This document shows positions 1 through 8,401 of a stretch of 64,000 nt of DNA, in pieces. The position numbers and the translations under genes are program-made. Source of the stretch: Streptomyces chattanoogensis (GTDB lineage: Bacteria; Actinomycetota; Actinomycetes; Streptomycetales; Streptomycetaceae); contig NZ_LGKG01000057.1 of assembly GCF_001294335.1 (NCBI RefSeq), positions 62,001-126,000 on the forward strand, read 5' to 3'. Below the pieces are notes generated by a model. It searched no databases and was not told where the DNA came from. It worked only from the letters and a program-made list of their open reading frames with translations. Positions within the stretch are counted from its first letter, which is position 1, and each line of letters starts with the position of its first letter.

Positions 1-3000
1 GCCGACCGCGGCCCCGCGGACGCCCCGTCACCGGCCCCCGGCCGCCACGCGGGACCGCCGGCCCCCGGCCGGCCCGAAGCCCGGACGGAGGCCCCGGCCG
101 CCGTGCCGCCCGCAGCGGTCCCGTCCCCCGCCGAACAGCCGCTGGTGGCGGCGCAGGCGGAGCAGCCCGTCGCGATGCCGTCGTACGGCGCACAGCCCTA
201 CGACGGCCGGCTCACCGCCGAGCAGTCCTACGGCGCCGCCGGCCAGGGCCCGTTGCCCGGCCCGCAGCTGGGCGAGATCCCCTCGCAGATGCCGCCGTGG
301 AACGACGCCTCGGCCCAGGCCGTCGCGGCCCCGGTCGCAGAAGCGCCCGCCCCGGCGGCACCCGCCCAGGAAGCGCCGCAGCCCGCCGAACAGCCGCAGG
401 CACAGCCGATGCCGATGCCGGAGCAGGCCGCCCCGGAAGCGGTGGCGGTCGTCGAGGACGGTGCCGTCGCCGCGGAGGCCGCGGAGGAAGCCGTTCAGGA
501 GTCGGCGCCGGAGGCGGTCCAGGGCGGCGCGCAGGCCGCGGTCGAGGACGCGGTGGCCCAGGCGGCTCCGGCTGCTGACGGGCCGGCAGCTGACGTGGCG
601 ACAGCCGACGTGCCGCCGGCCGAGGTACCGGCGCCCGCCGTCGAGGCGGCCGAGACGCCGGTCGAGGCTCTGGTCGAGGCGCCGGTCGAGGCGTCTGTCG
701 AGGAGCCGCAGAAGCCGGTGCAGCAGCCTGAGCAGGCCGAACAGGCGGAACAGGCGGAACCGGTCGTGCCGGTGGAGCAGGTGCAGGCCGCGGAGGCCGC
801 GGCGGAAACCGCCGAGGCCGTTGCCGCCGTGGAAACCGCCCAGGAGGCGCCGTCCGACGCCTCGCTGGAGGGCGGCCCGGACGCCGCCGAAGCGGAGGCC
901 CTGGCCGCCGGGCCCGTGGCCGAGGCGGACGCCGCCGGTACGGACCCGGCCCCGCAGGCCGTCGAGCAGCCGGAGCCCGCCGAACAGCCCGAGGCGGCAG
1001 CGGAGGCCGAGGCCGAGGCGGTGCCCGTCGCCGCGCCGCAGGGTCCCGTCGCCCTGCCCGCTCCGGAGAGCAGCACGCCCCCGGAGGAGCCCGTCATAGA
1101 GCAGCCCGAAGCGCTGTCCCCGGCCGCCGGACTCCCGCAGTCCGCCGGGGCCGAGGAGCCCCCGGCCGCCGAACAGGCCGCGTCGCAGGTCGAGGAGGCC
1201 CCGGCCGGGCCCGCTGCCGAGCAGCAGCCCGTACCCCCGGCCGACGACGCCACCCCCGAGGCGAACGAGTCTGCCGAGGCTGCTGAGGCGACCGAGACCG
1301 CCGAGGCACCCGGGACGGACGCACCGGCCACGGAGCCGGCCGAGGCCGCCCAGCCGGCCGAGCCCGCCGCGGACGAGGCACCGCAGGAGGCCGAGGGCCG
1401 CCCCCACGAGCAGGACGCCACCGAACTCGTCCAGCTCGGCGAGGACCAGGCGCCCGCGGCGGACCTGCCGCAGCAGGCGGAGCAGACCGAGGCACCCGAC
1501 GGCGAGGCCGCCCCCGGGACGGGCCCGGACGCCGCCACCGAACCCCAGGCCGCCGCCCCCGCGTACGACGACTCCGAGCGCGCCGCCGTCCACCGCGTCA
1601 TCCGCGAACGCCGCGACATCCGCAACGGCTTCCGCGGCGACCCGATCCCCAACGACGTACTGCTGCGCGTCCTGGAGGCGGCCCACACCGCCCCCAGCGT
1701 CGGCCACTCCCAGCCCTGGGACTTCGTCGTCATCCGCTCCGACGAGACCCGCGAGCGGATGCACCAGCTCGCCATGGCGCAGCGCGACGCCTACGCCAAG
1801 TCGCTGCCCAAGGCCCGCGCCAAGCAGTTCCGCGAGCTGAAGATCGAGGCGATCCTCGAGACGCCGGTGAACATCGTCGTCACCGCCGACCCGACCCGCG
1901 GCGGCCGCCACACCCTCGGCCGGCACACCCAGCCGCAGATGGCCCCGTACTCCTCCGCGCTCGCCGTCGAGAACCTCTGGCTCGCCGCCCGCGCCGAGGG
2001 CCTGGGCGTCGGCTGGGTCAGCTTCTTCGACGAGCGGCAGATGGTCCGCGAACTGGGCCTGCCCGAGCACCTCGAGGTCGTCGCCTACCTCTGCGTCGGT
2101 TACGTCGACGAGTTCCCCGACGAGCCCGAGCTGCTGCAGGCCGGCTGGTCCAAGCGCCGCCCGCTGTCCTGGGTCGTGCACGAGGAGACGTACGGCCGCC
2201 GTGCGCTGCCCGGCGAGGACCCGCACGACCTCCTCCAGGAGACCCTGCAGGGCATCCGCCCGCTGGATGCCAAGGCGCTCGGCGAGGCCTGGGAGCGGCA
2301 GAAGCGGATGACCAAGCCCGCCGGGGCGCTGGGCATGCTGGAGATCATCTCCGCGCAGCTGTGCGGACTGTCCCGCAAGTGCCCGCCGCCGATCCCGGAG
2401 CCCGCCGCCGTCGCGATCTTCGCGGGCGACCACGGCGTGCACGCCCAGGGCGTCACCCCCTGGCCCCAGGAGGTCACCGGCCAGATGGTCGCCAACTTCC
2501 TGGGCGGCGGCGCGGTCTGCAACGCCTTCGCCAACCAGGTCGGCGCCGAGGTGTGCGTCGTGGACGTCGGCGTGGCCGGCGACCTCCCCGCCACCCCGGG
2601 CCTGCTGCCGCGCAAGGTACGGCCCGGCACCGCCGACTTCACCCAGGGTCCCGCGATGACCCAGGAGGACGTCCTCAAGGCCATCGAGGTCGGCATCGAA
2701 ACCGCCCGGGACCTCGTCGCGGCCGGCAACAAGGCCCTGCTCACGGGCGAGATGGGCATCGCCAACACCACCACCTCGGCCGCCCTGATCTCCGTCTACA
2801 CCGGCGTCGACCCCGCCGAGGTCACCGGCCGCGGCACCGGCATCAACGACGAGACACACGCCCGCAAGGTCGATGTGGTCCGCCGCGCCCTGGAGCTCCA
2901 CCAGCCCGACCCGGCCGACCCCATCGGCGTCCTCACCGCGGTCGGCGGCCTCGAGCACGCCGCCCTCGTCGGCCTGATCCTCGGCGGCGCCTCGCTGCGG

Positions 3001-3282
3001 ACACCGGTGATCCTGGACGGCGTCAGCGCCGGCGCCGCCGCCCTGGTGGCCCGCGCCATCGCCCCCGAGGCGCTGGCCGCCTGCATCGCCGGCCACCGCA
3101 GCGCCGAGCCCGGCCATGTCGCGGCCCTGACCAAGCTCGGCCTGCGCCCGCTGGTCGACCTGGACCTGCGCCTCGGCGAGGGCACCGGCGCCCTGCTCGC
3201 GCTCCCGGTGGTGCAGAGCGCCGCCCGCGCCATGCACGAAGTCGCCACCTTCGACTCCGCCGGAGTCACCGAGAAGAGCTGA
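1..3282 (+). CDS. cobT: BluB-like nitroreductase / CobT fusion with long low-complexity N-terminus (5' partial)
   Basis: The frame is already open at base 1, so the start lies upstream; the first in-window candidate is GTG 103. Counted from that GTG, residues 1-485 are Ala/Pro/Glu/Val/Gln-rich, acidic and repetitive. Residues about 487-703 resemble BluB, the flavin-destroying 5,6-dimethylbenzimidazole synthase (RRDIRNGF, SVGHSQPWDF). Residues about 708-1059 are CobT, nicotinate-nucleotide:dimethylbenzimidazole phosphoribosyltransferase, with the conserved HRSAEPGH and RLGEGTGA segments near the end. One polypeptide could therefore make the lower base of cobalamin and activate it to alpha-ribazole phosphate. 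The neighbouring cysG-type gene supports a corrinoid role. The enzyme domains are clear; the function of the low-complexity part is unknown. Confidence 0.9.
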   Translation, partial: ADRGPADAPSPAPGRHAGPPAPGRPEARTEAPAAVPPAAVPSPAEQPLVAAQAEQPVAMPSYGAQPYDGRLTAEQSYGAAGQGPLPGPQLGEIPSQMPPWNDASAQAVAAPVAEAPAPAAPAQEAPQPAEQPQAQPMPMPEQAAPEAVAVVEDGAVAAEAAEEAVQESAPEAVQGGAQAAVEDAVAQAAPAADGPAADVATADVPPAEVPAPAVEAAETPVEALVEAPVEASVEEPQKPVQQPEQAEQAEQAEPVVPVEQVQAAEAAAETAEAVAAVETAQEAPSDASLEGGPDAAEAEALAAGPVAEADAAGTDPAPQAVEQPEPAEQPEAAAEAEAEAVPVAAPQGPVALPAPESSTPPEEPVIEQPEALSPAAGLPQSAGAEEPPAAEQAASQVEEAPAGPAAEQQPVPPADDATPEANESAEAAEATETAEAPGTDAPATEPAEAAQPAEPAADEAPQEAEGRPHEQDATELVQLGEDQAPAADLPQQAEQTEAPDGEAAPGTGPDAATEPQAAAPAYDDSERAAVHRVIRERRDIRNGFRGDPIPNDVLLRVLEAAHTAPSVGHSQPWDFVVIRSDETRERMHQLAMAQRDAYAKSLPKARAKQFRELKIEAILETPVNIVVTADPTRGGRHTLGRHTQPQMAPYSSALAVENLWLAARAEGLGVGWVSFFDERQMVRELGLPEHLEVVAYLCVGYVDEFPDEPELLQAGWSKRRPLSWVVHEETYGRRALPGEDPHDLLQETLQGIRPLDAKALGEAWERQKRMTKPAGALGMLEIISAQLCGLSRKCPPPIPEPAAVAIFAGDHGVHAQGVTPWPQEVTGQMVANFLGGGAVCNAFANQVGAEVCVVDVGVAGDLPATPGLLPRKVRPGTADFTQGPAMTQEDVLKAIEVGIETARDLVAAGNKALLTGEMGIANTTTSAALISVYTGVDPAEVTGRGTGINDETHARKVDVVRRALELHQPDPADPIGVLTAVGGLEHAALVGLILGGASLRTPVILDGVSAGAAALVARAIAPEALAACIAGHRSAEPGHVAALTKLGLRPLVDLDLRLGEGTGALLALPVVQSAARAMHEVATFDSAGVTEKS

Positions 3283-3300
3283 GTGACGGAGAAGAGCTGA
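3265..3300 (+). repeat. 18-bp in-frame duplication of the cobT 3' end
   Basis: The last six codons of cobT (Val-Thr-Glu-Lys-Ser-stop, 3265-3282) are repeated directly after the stop as Val-Thr-Glu-Lys-Ser-stop (3283-3300), with two base differences. The second stop would terminate any read-through of the first after five residues. Confidence 0.8.
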
Positions 3301-3335
3301 CCGGGAGCCCGCTCGGGTACCGGCCCCCGCATGAC

Positions 3336-3370
3336 CCCCGGCCCGCAGCCCCATAGGCTGTGGGCCGGGG
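3336..3370 (+). terminator. Hairpin after cobT
   Basis: A 15-bp stem (3336-3350 with 3356-3370, one G-U pair) and a 5-nt loop lie between cobT and cysG. There is no strong U-tract, which is usual for Streptomyces terminators. Confidence 0.6.
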
Positions 3371-3473
3371 CCGTACCGCCCCGGGCCTCACCGCCCCTGA
3401 TCAGCCGCTCCAGAGCCGCAGCGACTGAGTCGGCCGCCGAATTCGCACCACCCGCACAAGGAGCCGTATCACC

Positions 3474-4712
3474 ATGGCTGAGCATGTCGCCGAACACGCC
3501 GCCTACCCCGTCGGACTGCGGCTGTCCGGCCGCCGCGTGGTCGTCCTCGGGGGCGGTCAGGTCGCCCAGCGCCGCCTCCCCTCGCTCATCGCCGCAGGTG
3601 CGGACGTCGTCCTGATCTCCCCGTCCGTCACCCCCTCCGTCGAGGCGATGGCCGATACCGGCGAGATCCGCTGGGAGCGCCGCCACTACCGGGACGGTGA
3701 CCTCGACGGCGCCTGGTACGCGCTGATCTCCACCGACGACCCCGAGGCCAACGCCGCCGCCTCCCAGGAGGCCGAGACCCGCCGGGTGTGGTGCGTACGC
3801 TCCGACGACGCCGCGGCCGCCACCGCCTGGACCCCGGCCACCGGCCGCAGCGAGGGCGTCACCGTCGCCGTGCTCACCGGCCAGGACCCGCGCCGCTCCG
3901 CCGCCGTCCGCGACGCCATCGTCGAGGGCCTGCGCGACGGCAGCCTCGCCGCCCCGCACCACCGCCGCCCGCACACCCCCGGCGTGGCGCTGGTCGGCGG
4001 CGGTCCCGGCGACCCCGACCTGATCACCGTCCGCGGCCGCCGCCTCCTCGCCGAGGCCGACGTCGTCATCGCCGACCGCCTCGGCCCCCGCGACCTCCTC
4101 GCCGAGCTTCCCCCGCACGTCGAGGTCATCGACGCCGCGAAGATCCCGTACGGCCGGTTCATGGCCCAGGAAGCCATCAACAACGCCCTGATCGAGCACG
4201 CCAAGGCCGGCAAGGCCGTGGTCCGCCTCAAGGGCGGCGACCCGTTCGTCTTCGGCCGCGGCATGGAAGAGGCGCAGGCGCTGGCCGAGGCCGGGATCCC
4301 CTGCACCGTCGTCCCCGGCATCTCCAGCACCATTTCTGTCCCCGGCGCCGCCGGCATCCCCGTCACCCACCGGGGCGTCGCCCACGAGTTCACCGTCGTC
4401 AGCGGCCATGTCGCCCCCGACGACGAGCGCTCCCTCGTCGACTGGCCGGCCCTCGCCCGGCTCCGCGGCACCCTCGTCGTCCTCATGGGCGTGGAGAACA
4501 GCGGCGCCATCGCCGCCAAGCTCATCGAACACGGCCGCCCCGCCGGCACCCCCGCGGCCGTCATCCAGGAGGGCACCACCGCCACCCAGCGCCGTGTGGA
4601 CGCCACCCTGGCGACCCTGGGCGAGACCGTACGGGCCGAGGGCGTCCGTCCCCCGGCCGTCATCGTCATCGGCGACGTCGTCACCGTAGGCCCGGCCGCT
4701 ACCCCCAGATAA
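3474..4712 (+). CDS. cysG: Siroheme synthase / uroporphyrinogen-III C-methyltransferase
   Basis: A 412-residue two-domain protein. Residues about 20-160 form the NAD-binding precorrin-2 dehydrogenase/sirohydrochlorin chelatase module (VVVLGGGQVAQRR). From about residue 170 comes the SAM-dependent uroporphyrinogen-III methyltransferase, with VGGGPGDPDLIT, GGDPFVFGRG near 253 and PGISS near 281. It makes precorrin-2, and probably siroheme for nitrite and sulfite reductases; precorrin-2 also feeds cobalamin synthesis, consistent with cobT upstream. The start is ATG 3474 behind an AAGGAG site. It is shorter than E. coli CysG (about 457 residues), so completeness of the chelatase part is uncertain. 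Confidence 0.92.
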   Translation: MAEHVAEHAAYPVGLRLSGRRVVVLGGGQVAQRRLPSLIAAGADVVLISPSVTPSVEAMADTGEIRWERRHYRDGDLDGAWYALISTDDPEANAAASQEAETRRVWCVRSDDAAAATAWTPATGRSEGVTVAVLTGQDPRRSAAVRDAIVEGLRDGSLAAPHHRRPHTPGVALVGGGPGDPDLITVRGRRLLAEADVVIADRLGPRDLLAELPPHVEVIDAAKIPYGRFMAQEAINNALIEHAKAGKAVVRLKGGDPFVFGRGMEEAQALAEAGIPCTVVPGISSTISVPGAAGIPVTHRGVAHEFTVVSGHVAPDDERSLVDWPALARLRGTLVVLMGVENSGAIAAKLIEHGRPAGTPAAVIQEGTTATQRRVDATLATLGETVRAEGVRPPAVIVIGDVVTVGPAATPR

Positions 4713-4765
4713 CCGAGCCCCTCCCCGCCCTTGGCACCCCGACACCGACAAGGCACGATCTCCCC

Positions 4766-5581
4766 GTGGCAGAAATCATCACCGTCGATGACCCGGACGA
4801 CCCACGGCTGGCCGACTACACCGGCCTGACCGACGTCGAACTGCGGCGCCGGCGCGAGCCCGCCGAAGGGCTCTTCATCGCCGAGGGCGAGAAAGTCATC
4901 CGGCGCGCCCGCCACGCCGGCTACGAGATGCGCTCGATGCTCCTCTCCGCCAAATGGGTCGACGTCATGCGCGACGTCCTCGACGAGGTCCCGGCCCCGG
5001 TCTACGCCGTCAGCCCCGCCCTCGCCGAACGGGTGACGGGCTATCACGTCCACCGCGGCGCCCTGGCCTCCATGCAGCGCAAGCCCCTGCCCACGGCCGC
5101 CGAACTCCTCGCCGGGACGCGCCGCATCGCGGTCATGGAAGCCGTCAACGACCACACCAACATCGGCGCCATCTTCCGCAGCGCCGCCGCCCTCGGCATG
5201 GACGCGGTGCTGCTCTCCCCGGACTGCGCCGACCCGCTCTACCGCCGGTCGGTGAAGGTCTCCATGGGCGCGGTGTTCTCCGTCCCGTACGCCCGTCTGG
5301 AGAGCTGGCCCCGCGACCTCGCCATCGTCCGCGAAGCAGGCTTCAGACTCCTCGCCCTCACCCCGTCCGGCAAGGCCACCGCCATCGACGAGGTTGCCCC
5401 GCACACCCTGGAAAGGGCCGCCCTGATGCTCGGTGCCGAGGGCGGCGGCCTGACGCCGGGTGCCCTGCGGGCCGCCGACGAATGGGTCCGCATCCCGATG
5501 GCCCACGGCGTCGACTCGCTGAACGTCGGCGCGGCCGCCGCCGTCGCCTTCTACGCGGTGACCGCCGGCCGGGCCGCATAG
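4766..5581 (+). CDS. TrmH/SpoU-family RNA 2'-O-methyltransferase
   Basis: A 271-residue protein. An N-terminal RNA-binding portion (GLFIAEGEKVIRRA) precedes the SPOUT domain. The three SpoU motifs are visible: NIGAIFRSAAALG near residue 130, LGAEGGGL near 220 and PMAHGVDSLNVG near 245. It probably methylates a ribose in 23S rRNA or tRNA; the exact site cannot be read from sequence. The chosen start is GTG 4766, since the frame is open far upstream. A CACGAT -10-like box six bases before the GTG would make the mRNA leaderless. Confidence 0.88.
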   Translation: MAEIITVDDPDDPRLADYTGLTDVELRRRREPAEGLFIAEGEKVIRRARHAGYEMRSMLLSAKWVDVMRDVLDEVPAPVYAVSPALAERVTGYHVHRGALASMQRKPLPTAAELLAGTRRIAVMEAVNDHTNIGAIFRSAAALGMDAVLLSPDCADPLYRRSVKVSMGAVFSVPYARLESWPRDLAIVREAGFRLLALTPSGKATAIDEVAPHTLERAALMLGAEGGGLTPGALRAADEWVRIPMAHGVDSLNVGAAAAVAFYAVTAGRAA

Positions 5582-5669
5582 CCGGCGCTATGGTGCCCGC
5601 CGACCTGGAAAGGTCAGGCGCTCATCGGTGAGGACACCGTCCGCCGTCGGCCGGTCTGCGCAAGACCGG

Positions 5670-5900
5670 CCGACGGCGCGTGGTGACCTCGGTCTTCCTG
5701 CTGAACGGCGGCCTCTTCGGCGCCAGCTGGAACATCGTCCCCCTCTCGGCGGTCGCCGCACTGGCGCAGTGGTTACCGATCCGCGCAACTTCGCCGGCAG
5801 CTCCGGCGCGACGTACTTCCTGGCCGCCTCCCTCGCGGCGGCACTCCTGCTGACCAGCGCCGGGACCAAGAAGCGCCTGCCGGCGCTGAGCGTGCCCGCA
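5670..5900 (+). pseudogene. Possible decayed transporter fragment
   Basis: The 484-bp stretch 5582-6065 has no intact gene. Two hydrophobic peptides in different plus-strand frames look like the end of a major-facilitator transporter. They are FLLNGGLFGASWNIVPLS from 5695 in frame 2, then FLAASLAAALLLTSAGTKKR from about 5817 in frame 3. The second resembles the last membrane helix plus basic tail of such proteins. There is no start or SD site, and a frameshift would be needed to join them. I see nothing else in the region. Confidence 0.35.
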
Positions 5901-6065
5901 GCCGGTCCGGCGATGTGGCCGACCCAGGACAACGGTCACGGTCCGGCAGCCGTCCACGGCTTCCTGCTCGGCGCGGCGGTCCTGCCGCTCGCCCACCGTC
6001 TTCCCCACCGCGCCGCACCGGTCGCGTCCGCCCCGGCACAGGGCCAGGGCGCGAACGCCGCGTCC

Positions 6066-7415
6066 CTAGAGGTTCCGTTCGACCGGCCACTGGGGAGCGC
6101 CAGCGTCCCCGTACGAGGCCACCGCTGCGTGCCGACCCCCGCCCAGCCCCCGGGCCGGCCCCTGGCAGCCCTGAGCCGCCGCAATACCCAGCGCCACCAG
6201 CAGCGTCACCACCACGAACACGATCACCCGCTGCCGCAGCAGCCGGCGGTCGGGGCCGGGGCGGCGGCCGCCCGAGGCTGTACGGACCGGGGTGCGCGCA
6301 CCGCTCCGCCGCGCCGGACGTGCCGCCGGGACCCGGCCCGCGCCGCGCCCGCCGGTCCTCGGGCCGGTGCCCTTCGTGCCCGATGCCGGTCCCGGCCCGG
6401 TCCCGCGGGACGCCGCCTCGCGCGGCGCCGGCGGCCGGGAGGCATGCGGACGCGGCGCGGGAGTGCCCGCCGTCCGCCGCTCGGTGCGCTGCCGTGCGTA
6501 CTCCTCGGCCTGCTGTCCCGTGGGCCGCCCCGGCGGACGGCGCTCCAGGCGCTCCCAGCCCGCACCGCCCTCCGCGGGCTCCCCGGACAGCCCGTGCGCC
6601 TCGCGGGCCGCGATCTCCTTGAGCCGCAGCGACAGCGACAGGGTGCTCGGGCGGTCCGCCGGGTCCTTGGCCAGACAAGTCGCCAGCAGCGGCGCCAGCG
6701 CGTCCGGCACCCCCGCCAGCTGGGCCTCCTCGTGGACGACGCGGTAGAGCATGACCTCCGAACTGCCCTGGCCGAAGGGCGAGTCCGCGGTGCAGGCGTA
6801 CGCGAGGGTGGCGCCCAGCGCGAAGATGTCCGTGGCCGGGGTCACCGCGGCGCCGCGCACCTGCTCCGGCGCCAGGAAGCCCGGCGAGCCCACGGCCGTA
6901 CCGACATGGGTGAGGGTGCTGGCACCGGTCGCCCAGGCGATACCGAAGTCGATGATCCGCGGGCCCTTGGGCGACAGCAGAATGTTGGACGGCTTCAGAT
7001 CGCGGTGCACCACGCCCGCGTCATGGACCGCCAGCAGCCCCTCGGACAGTGCCGCTCCGATGGAGGCGACCTGCGCCGGGGACAGCGGCCCCTCGTCGTT
7101 GACCTTGTCGTGCAGCGAGGGCCCGGGGACGTACTGGGTGGCGAACCAGGGGCGGTCCGCATCCAGATCGGCCGCCACCAGCCGGGCCGTACAGCCGCCG
7201 CGGATCCGCCGGGCGGCCGACACCTCGCGGGCGAACCGCGACCGGAATTCCTGATCCTCCGCCAGATCCGGCCGGATCACCTTCAGGGCCACGCGCTGCC
7301 CGCGCTTGTCCGAGCCGAGATAGACCACGCCCATCCCGCCCGCGCCGAGCCGGCGGTGCAGCCGGAACGTCCCGACGACACGCGGGTCCTCGCGTCGGAG
7401 CCGCATCATCGCCAT
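6066..7415 (-). CDS. Membrane-anchored Ser/Thr protein kinase
   Basis: A 449-residue Hanks-type kinase. The glycine-rich loop GAGGMGVVY is at 24-32, the ATP-binding lysine at about 45, HRDLKPSN at 137-144 and DFG at 156-158. The activation segment ends in GSPGFLAPEQ. The domain ends near residue 275. A Pro/Arg/Gly/Thr-rich linker follows, then one membrane helix (RVIVFVVVTLLVALGIAA) and a short outer tail. There are no PASTA repeats, so no sensor domain is evident. The substrate is unknown. It is divergent from the small gene at 7645. ATG 7415 has a GGGGAC SD-like sequence. Confidence 0.9.
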   Translation of the reverse strand: MAMMRLRREDPRVVGTFRLHRRLGAGGMGVVYLGSDKRGQRVALKVIRPDLAEDQEFRSRFAREVSAARRIRGGCTARLVAADLDADRPWFATQYVPGPSLHDKVNDEGPLSPAQVASIGAALSEGLLAVHDAGVVHRDLKPSNILLSPKGPRIIDFGIAWATGASTLTHVGTAVGSPGFLAPEQVRGAAVTPATDIFALGATLAYACTADSPFGQGSSEVMLYRVVHEEAQLAGVPDALAPLLATCLAKDPADRPSTLSLSLRLKEIAAREAHGLSGEPAEGGAGWERLERRPPGRPTGQQAEEYARQRTERRTAGTPAPRPHASRPPAPREAASRGTGPGPASGTKGTGPRTGGRGAGRVPAARPARRSGARTPVRTASGGRRPGPDRRLLRQRVIVFVVVTLLVALGIAAAQGCQGPARGLGGGRHAAVASYGDAGAPQWPVERNL

Positions 7416-7535
7416 GTCCGTCGTCCCCTACCTGCGGTGGGGAGGCCCCACCCCGCTGCCAACCGTCTGACGTGGCACAGCTTACGGATTGACGGCTCGC
7501 TGTGCGCAGAGGCCGCGCATGCGTCGGCAACCGGA

Positions 7536-7558
7536 TTGTCAGTGGCGGGCGGGATCCT
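7536..7558 (+). promoter_or_regulatory. Weak match to RecA-independent DNA-damage promoter
   Basis: TTGTCAGTG is followed after exactly eight bases by GATCCT. The first half matches the TTGTC(A/G)GTG-N8-TAnnnT motif exactly. The -10 half has G in place of T at its first position. It faces the 85-residue gene at 7645, about 80 bases from the predicted transcription start. Confidence 0.4.
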
Positions 7559-7644
7559 TCAGGAGCGGGACGGAACCGGCCGCGGTACGGCCCGACTTCC
7601 CGTGCGAGATCTCAATGATCCGGTGCAGAAGGGGGTTTGACGCA

Positions 7645-7902
7645 ATGAAAGGTGATCGGGTCGAGATAGTCGTGGATGCCGGGGACACCACAAGGACGTA
7701 CGAAGTGGTGGCCGGACGAGCGGGGCGCAGGGTGGAGACGGCGGTGCGCAGGGGAGTGGTGGAAGTGAGCGAAGTCACCCGGGCGGGATCGGTGGTCCGT
7801 ACGGCCCGCTTCATGGCCAACCGGGTCCTCGCGCTCGTCGAGCATCCGGTGGCGCGGGCGGACGCCTCCGAGCGGCCCCTCAGGGATGTCCCCAGGTCCT
7901 GA
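7645..7902 (+). CDS. Conserved small protein of unknown function
   Basis: An 85-residue protein starting at ATG 7645 behind a GAAGGGGG site. It begins with alternating charged and hydrophobic residues (RVEIVVDAGDTTRTYEVV), which suggests a compact beta-rich fold. It is basic in the middle and has no signal peptide, membrane helix or cysteine. I do not recognise a family. A weak DNA-damage-type promoter motif lies upstream and a kinase gene is divergent. Confidence 0.72.
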   Translation: MKGDRVEIVVDAGDTTRTYEVVAGRAGRRVETAVRRGVVEVSEVTRAGSVVRTARFMANRVLALVEHPVARADASERPLRDVPRS

Positions 7903-8091
7903 GCGCCGGGTCTCCACCCAGGGGAGTAGGCCGTGCGGTGCGGCGTCATCCTCCTGGATGCCAGGGAAGCGGTACGACGGCATGACGCCAGGCATCCGCC
8001 GGATGCCTAATGTGGTCTTCCAAGCGGCGGGCGCAGCACTCGTCCCCCGAGGTCAGACGCCCGCCGCCCCAGACACGACAGGAGCGGGGCG

Positions 8092-8262
8092 ATGGCGGAC
8101 ACCTCAGGACGGCCGGCCGGCGGGCGGTCTTCCGGCAGGCGCCATCCGCTGGTCGCCGTGGCCATGGTGATGCCGCTGGCGATACTCCTGACCGTGGTCT
8201 TCGGCGGCTGGGAAGCCGTCGTCACACAGGCGTCGTCCGTGGCCGGAATGCTGGGGCGCTGA
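8092..8262 (+). CDS. Small single-pass membrane protein
   Basis: A 56-residue ORF starting at ATG 8092 with a good SD (GGAGCGGGG). A basic, Ser/Gly-rich N-terminus precedes one membrane helix (HPLVAVAMVMPLAILLTVV). A short outer tail follows, ending in a stop at 8262. The arrangement is typical of small secreted or tail-anchored Streptomyces proteins. The function is unknown. Confidence 0.65.
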   Translation: MADTSGRPAGGRSSGRRHPLVAVAMVMPLAILLTVVFGGWEAVVTQASSVAGMLGR

Positions 8263-8347
8263 ACGGCGCCCCGGTCCCGGGAGAGCGGCCCGGGACGGGG
8301 GACTCCGGCCGAGCCCCGTGGGGACGGGGGTGCGGCGGACGGCATGA

Positions 8348-8379
8348 ATGGCCGGGCATCTGGGGAGATGCCCGGCCAT
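8348..8379. terminator. Perfect 14-bp hairpin just before the phosphotransferase gene
   Basis: Arms 8348-8361 and 8366-8379 are perfectly complementary around a GGGG loop. It could terminate transcription from the small gene upstream. It also lies only 22 bases before the ATG at 8402, so it would sit in a 5' leader if transcripts start upstream. Confidence 0.65.
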
Positions 8380-8401
8380 CGAGCTTTCCTCCGGGGGCAC
8401 C

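Noticed and set aside
3283..3473. Cobalamin riboswitch between cobT and cysG
   Set aside because: No B12-box-like conserved core was seen. The region holds only a terminator hairpin and an SD site.
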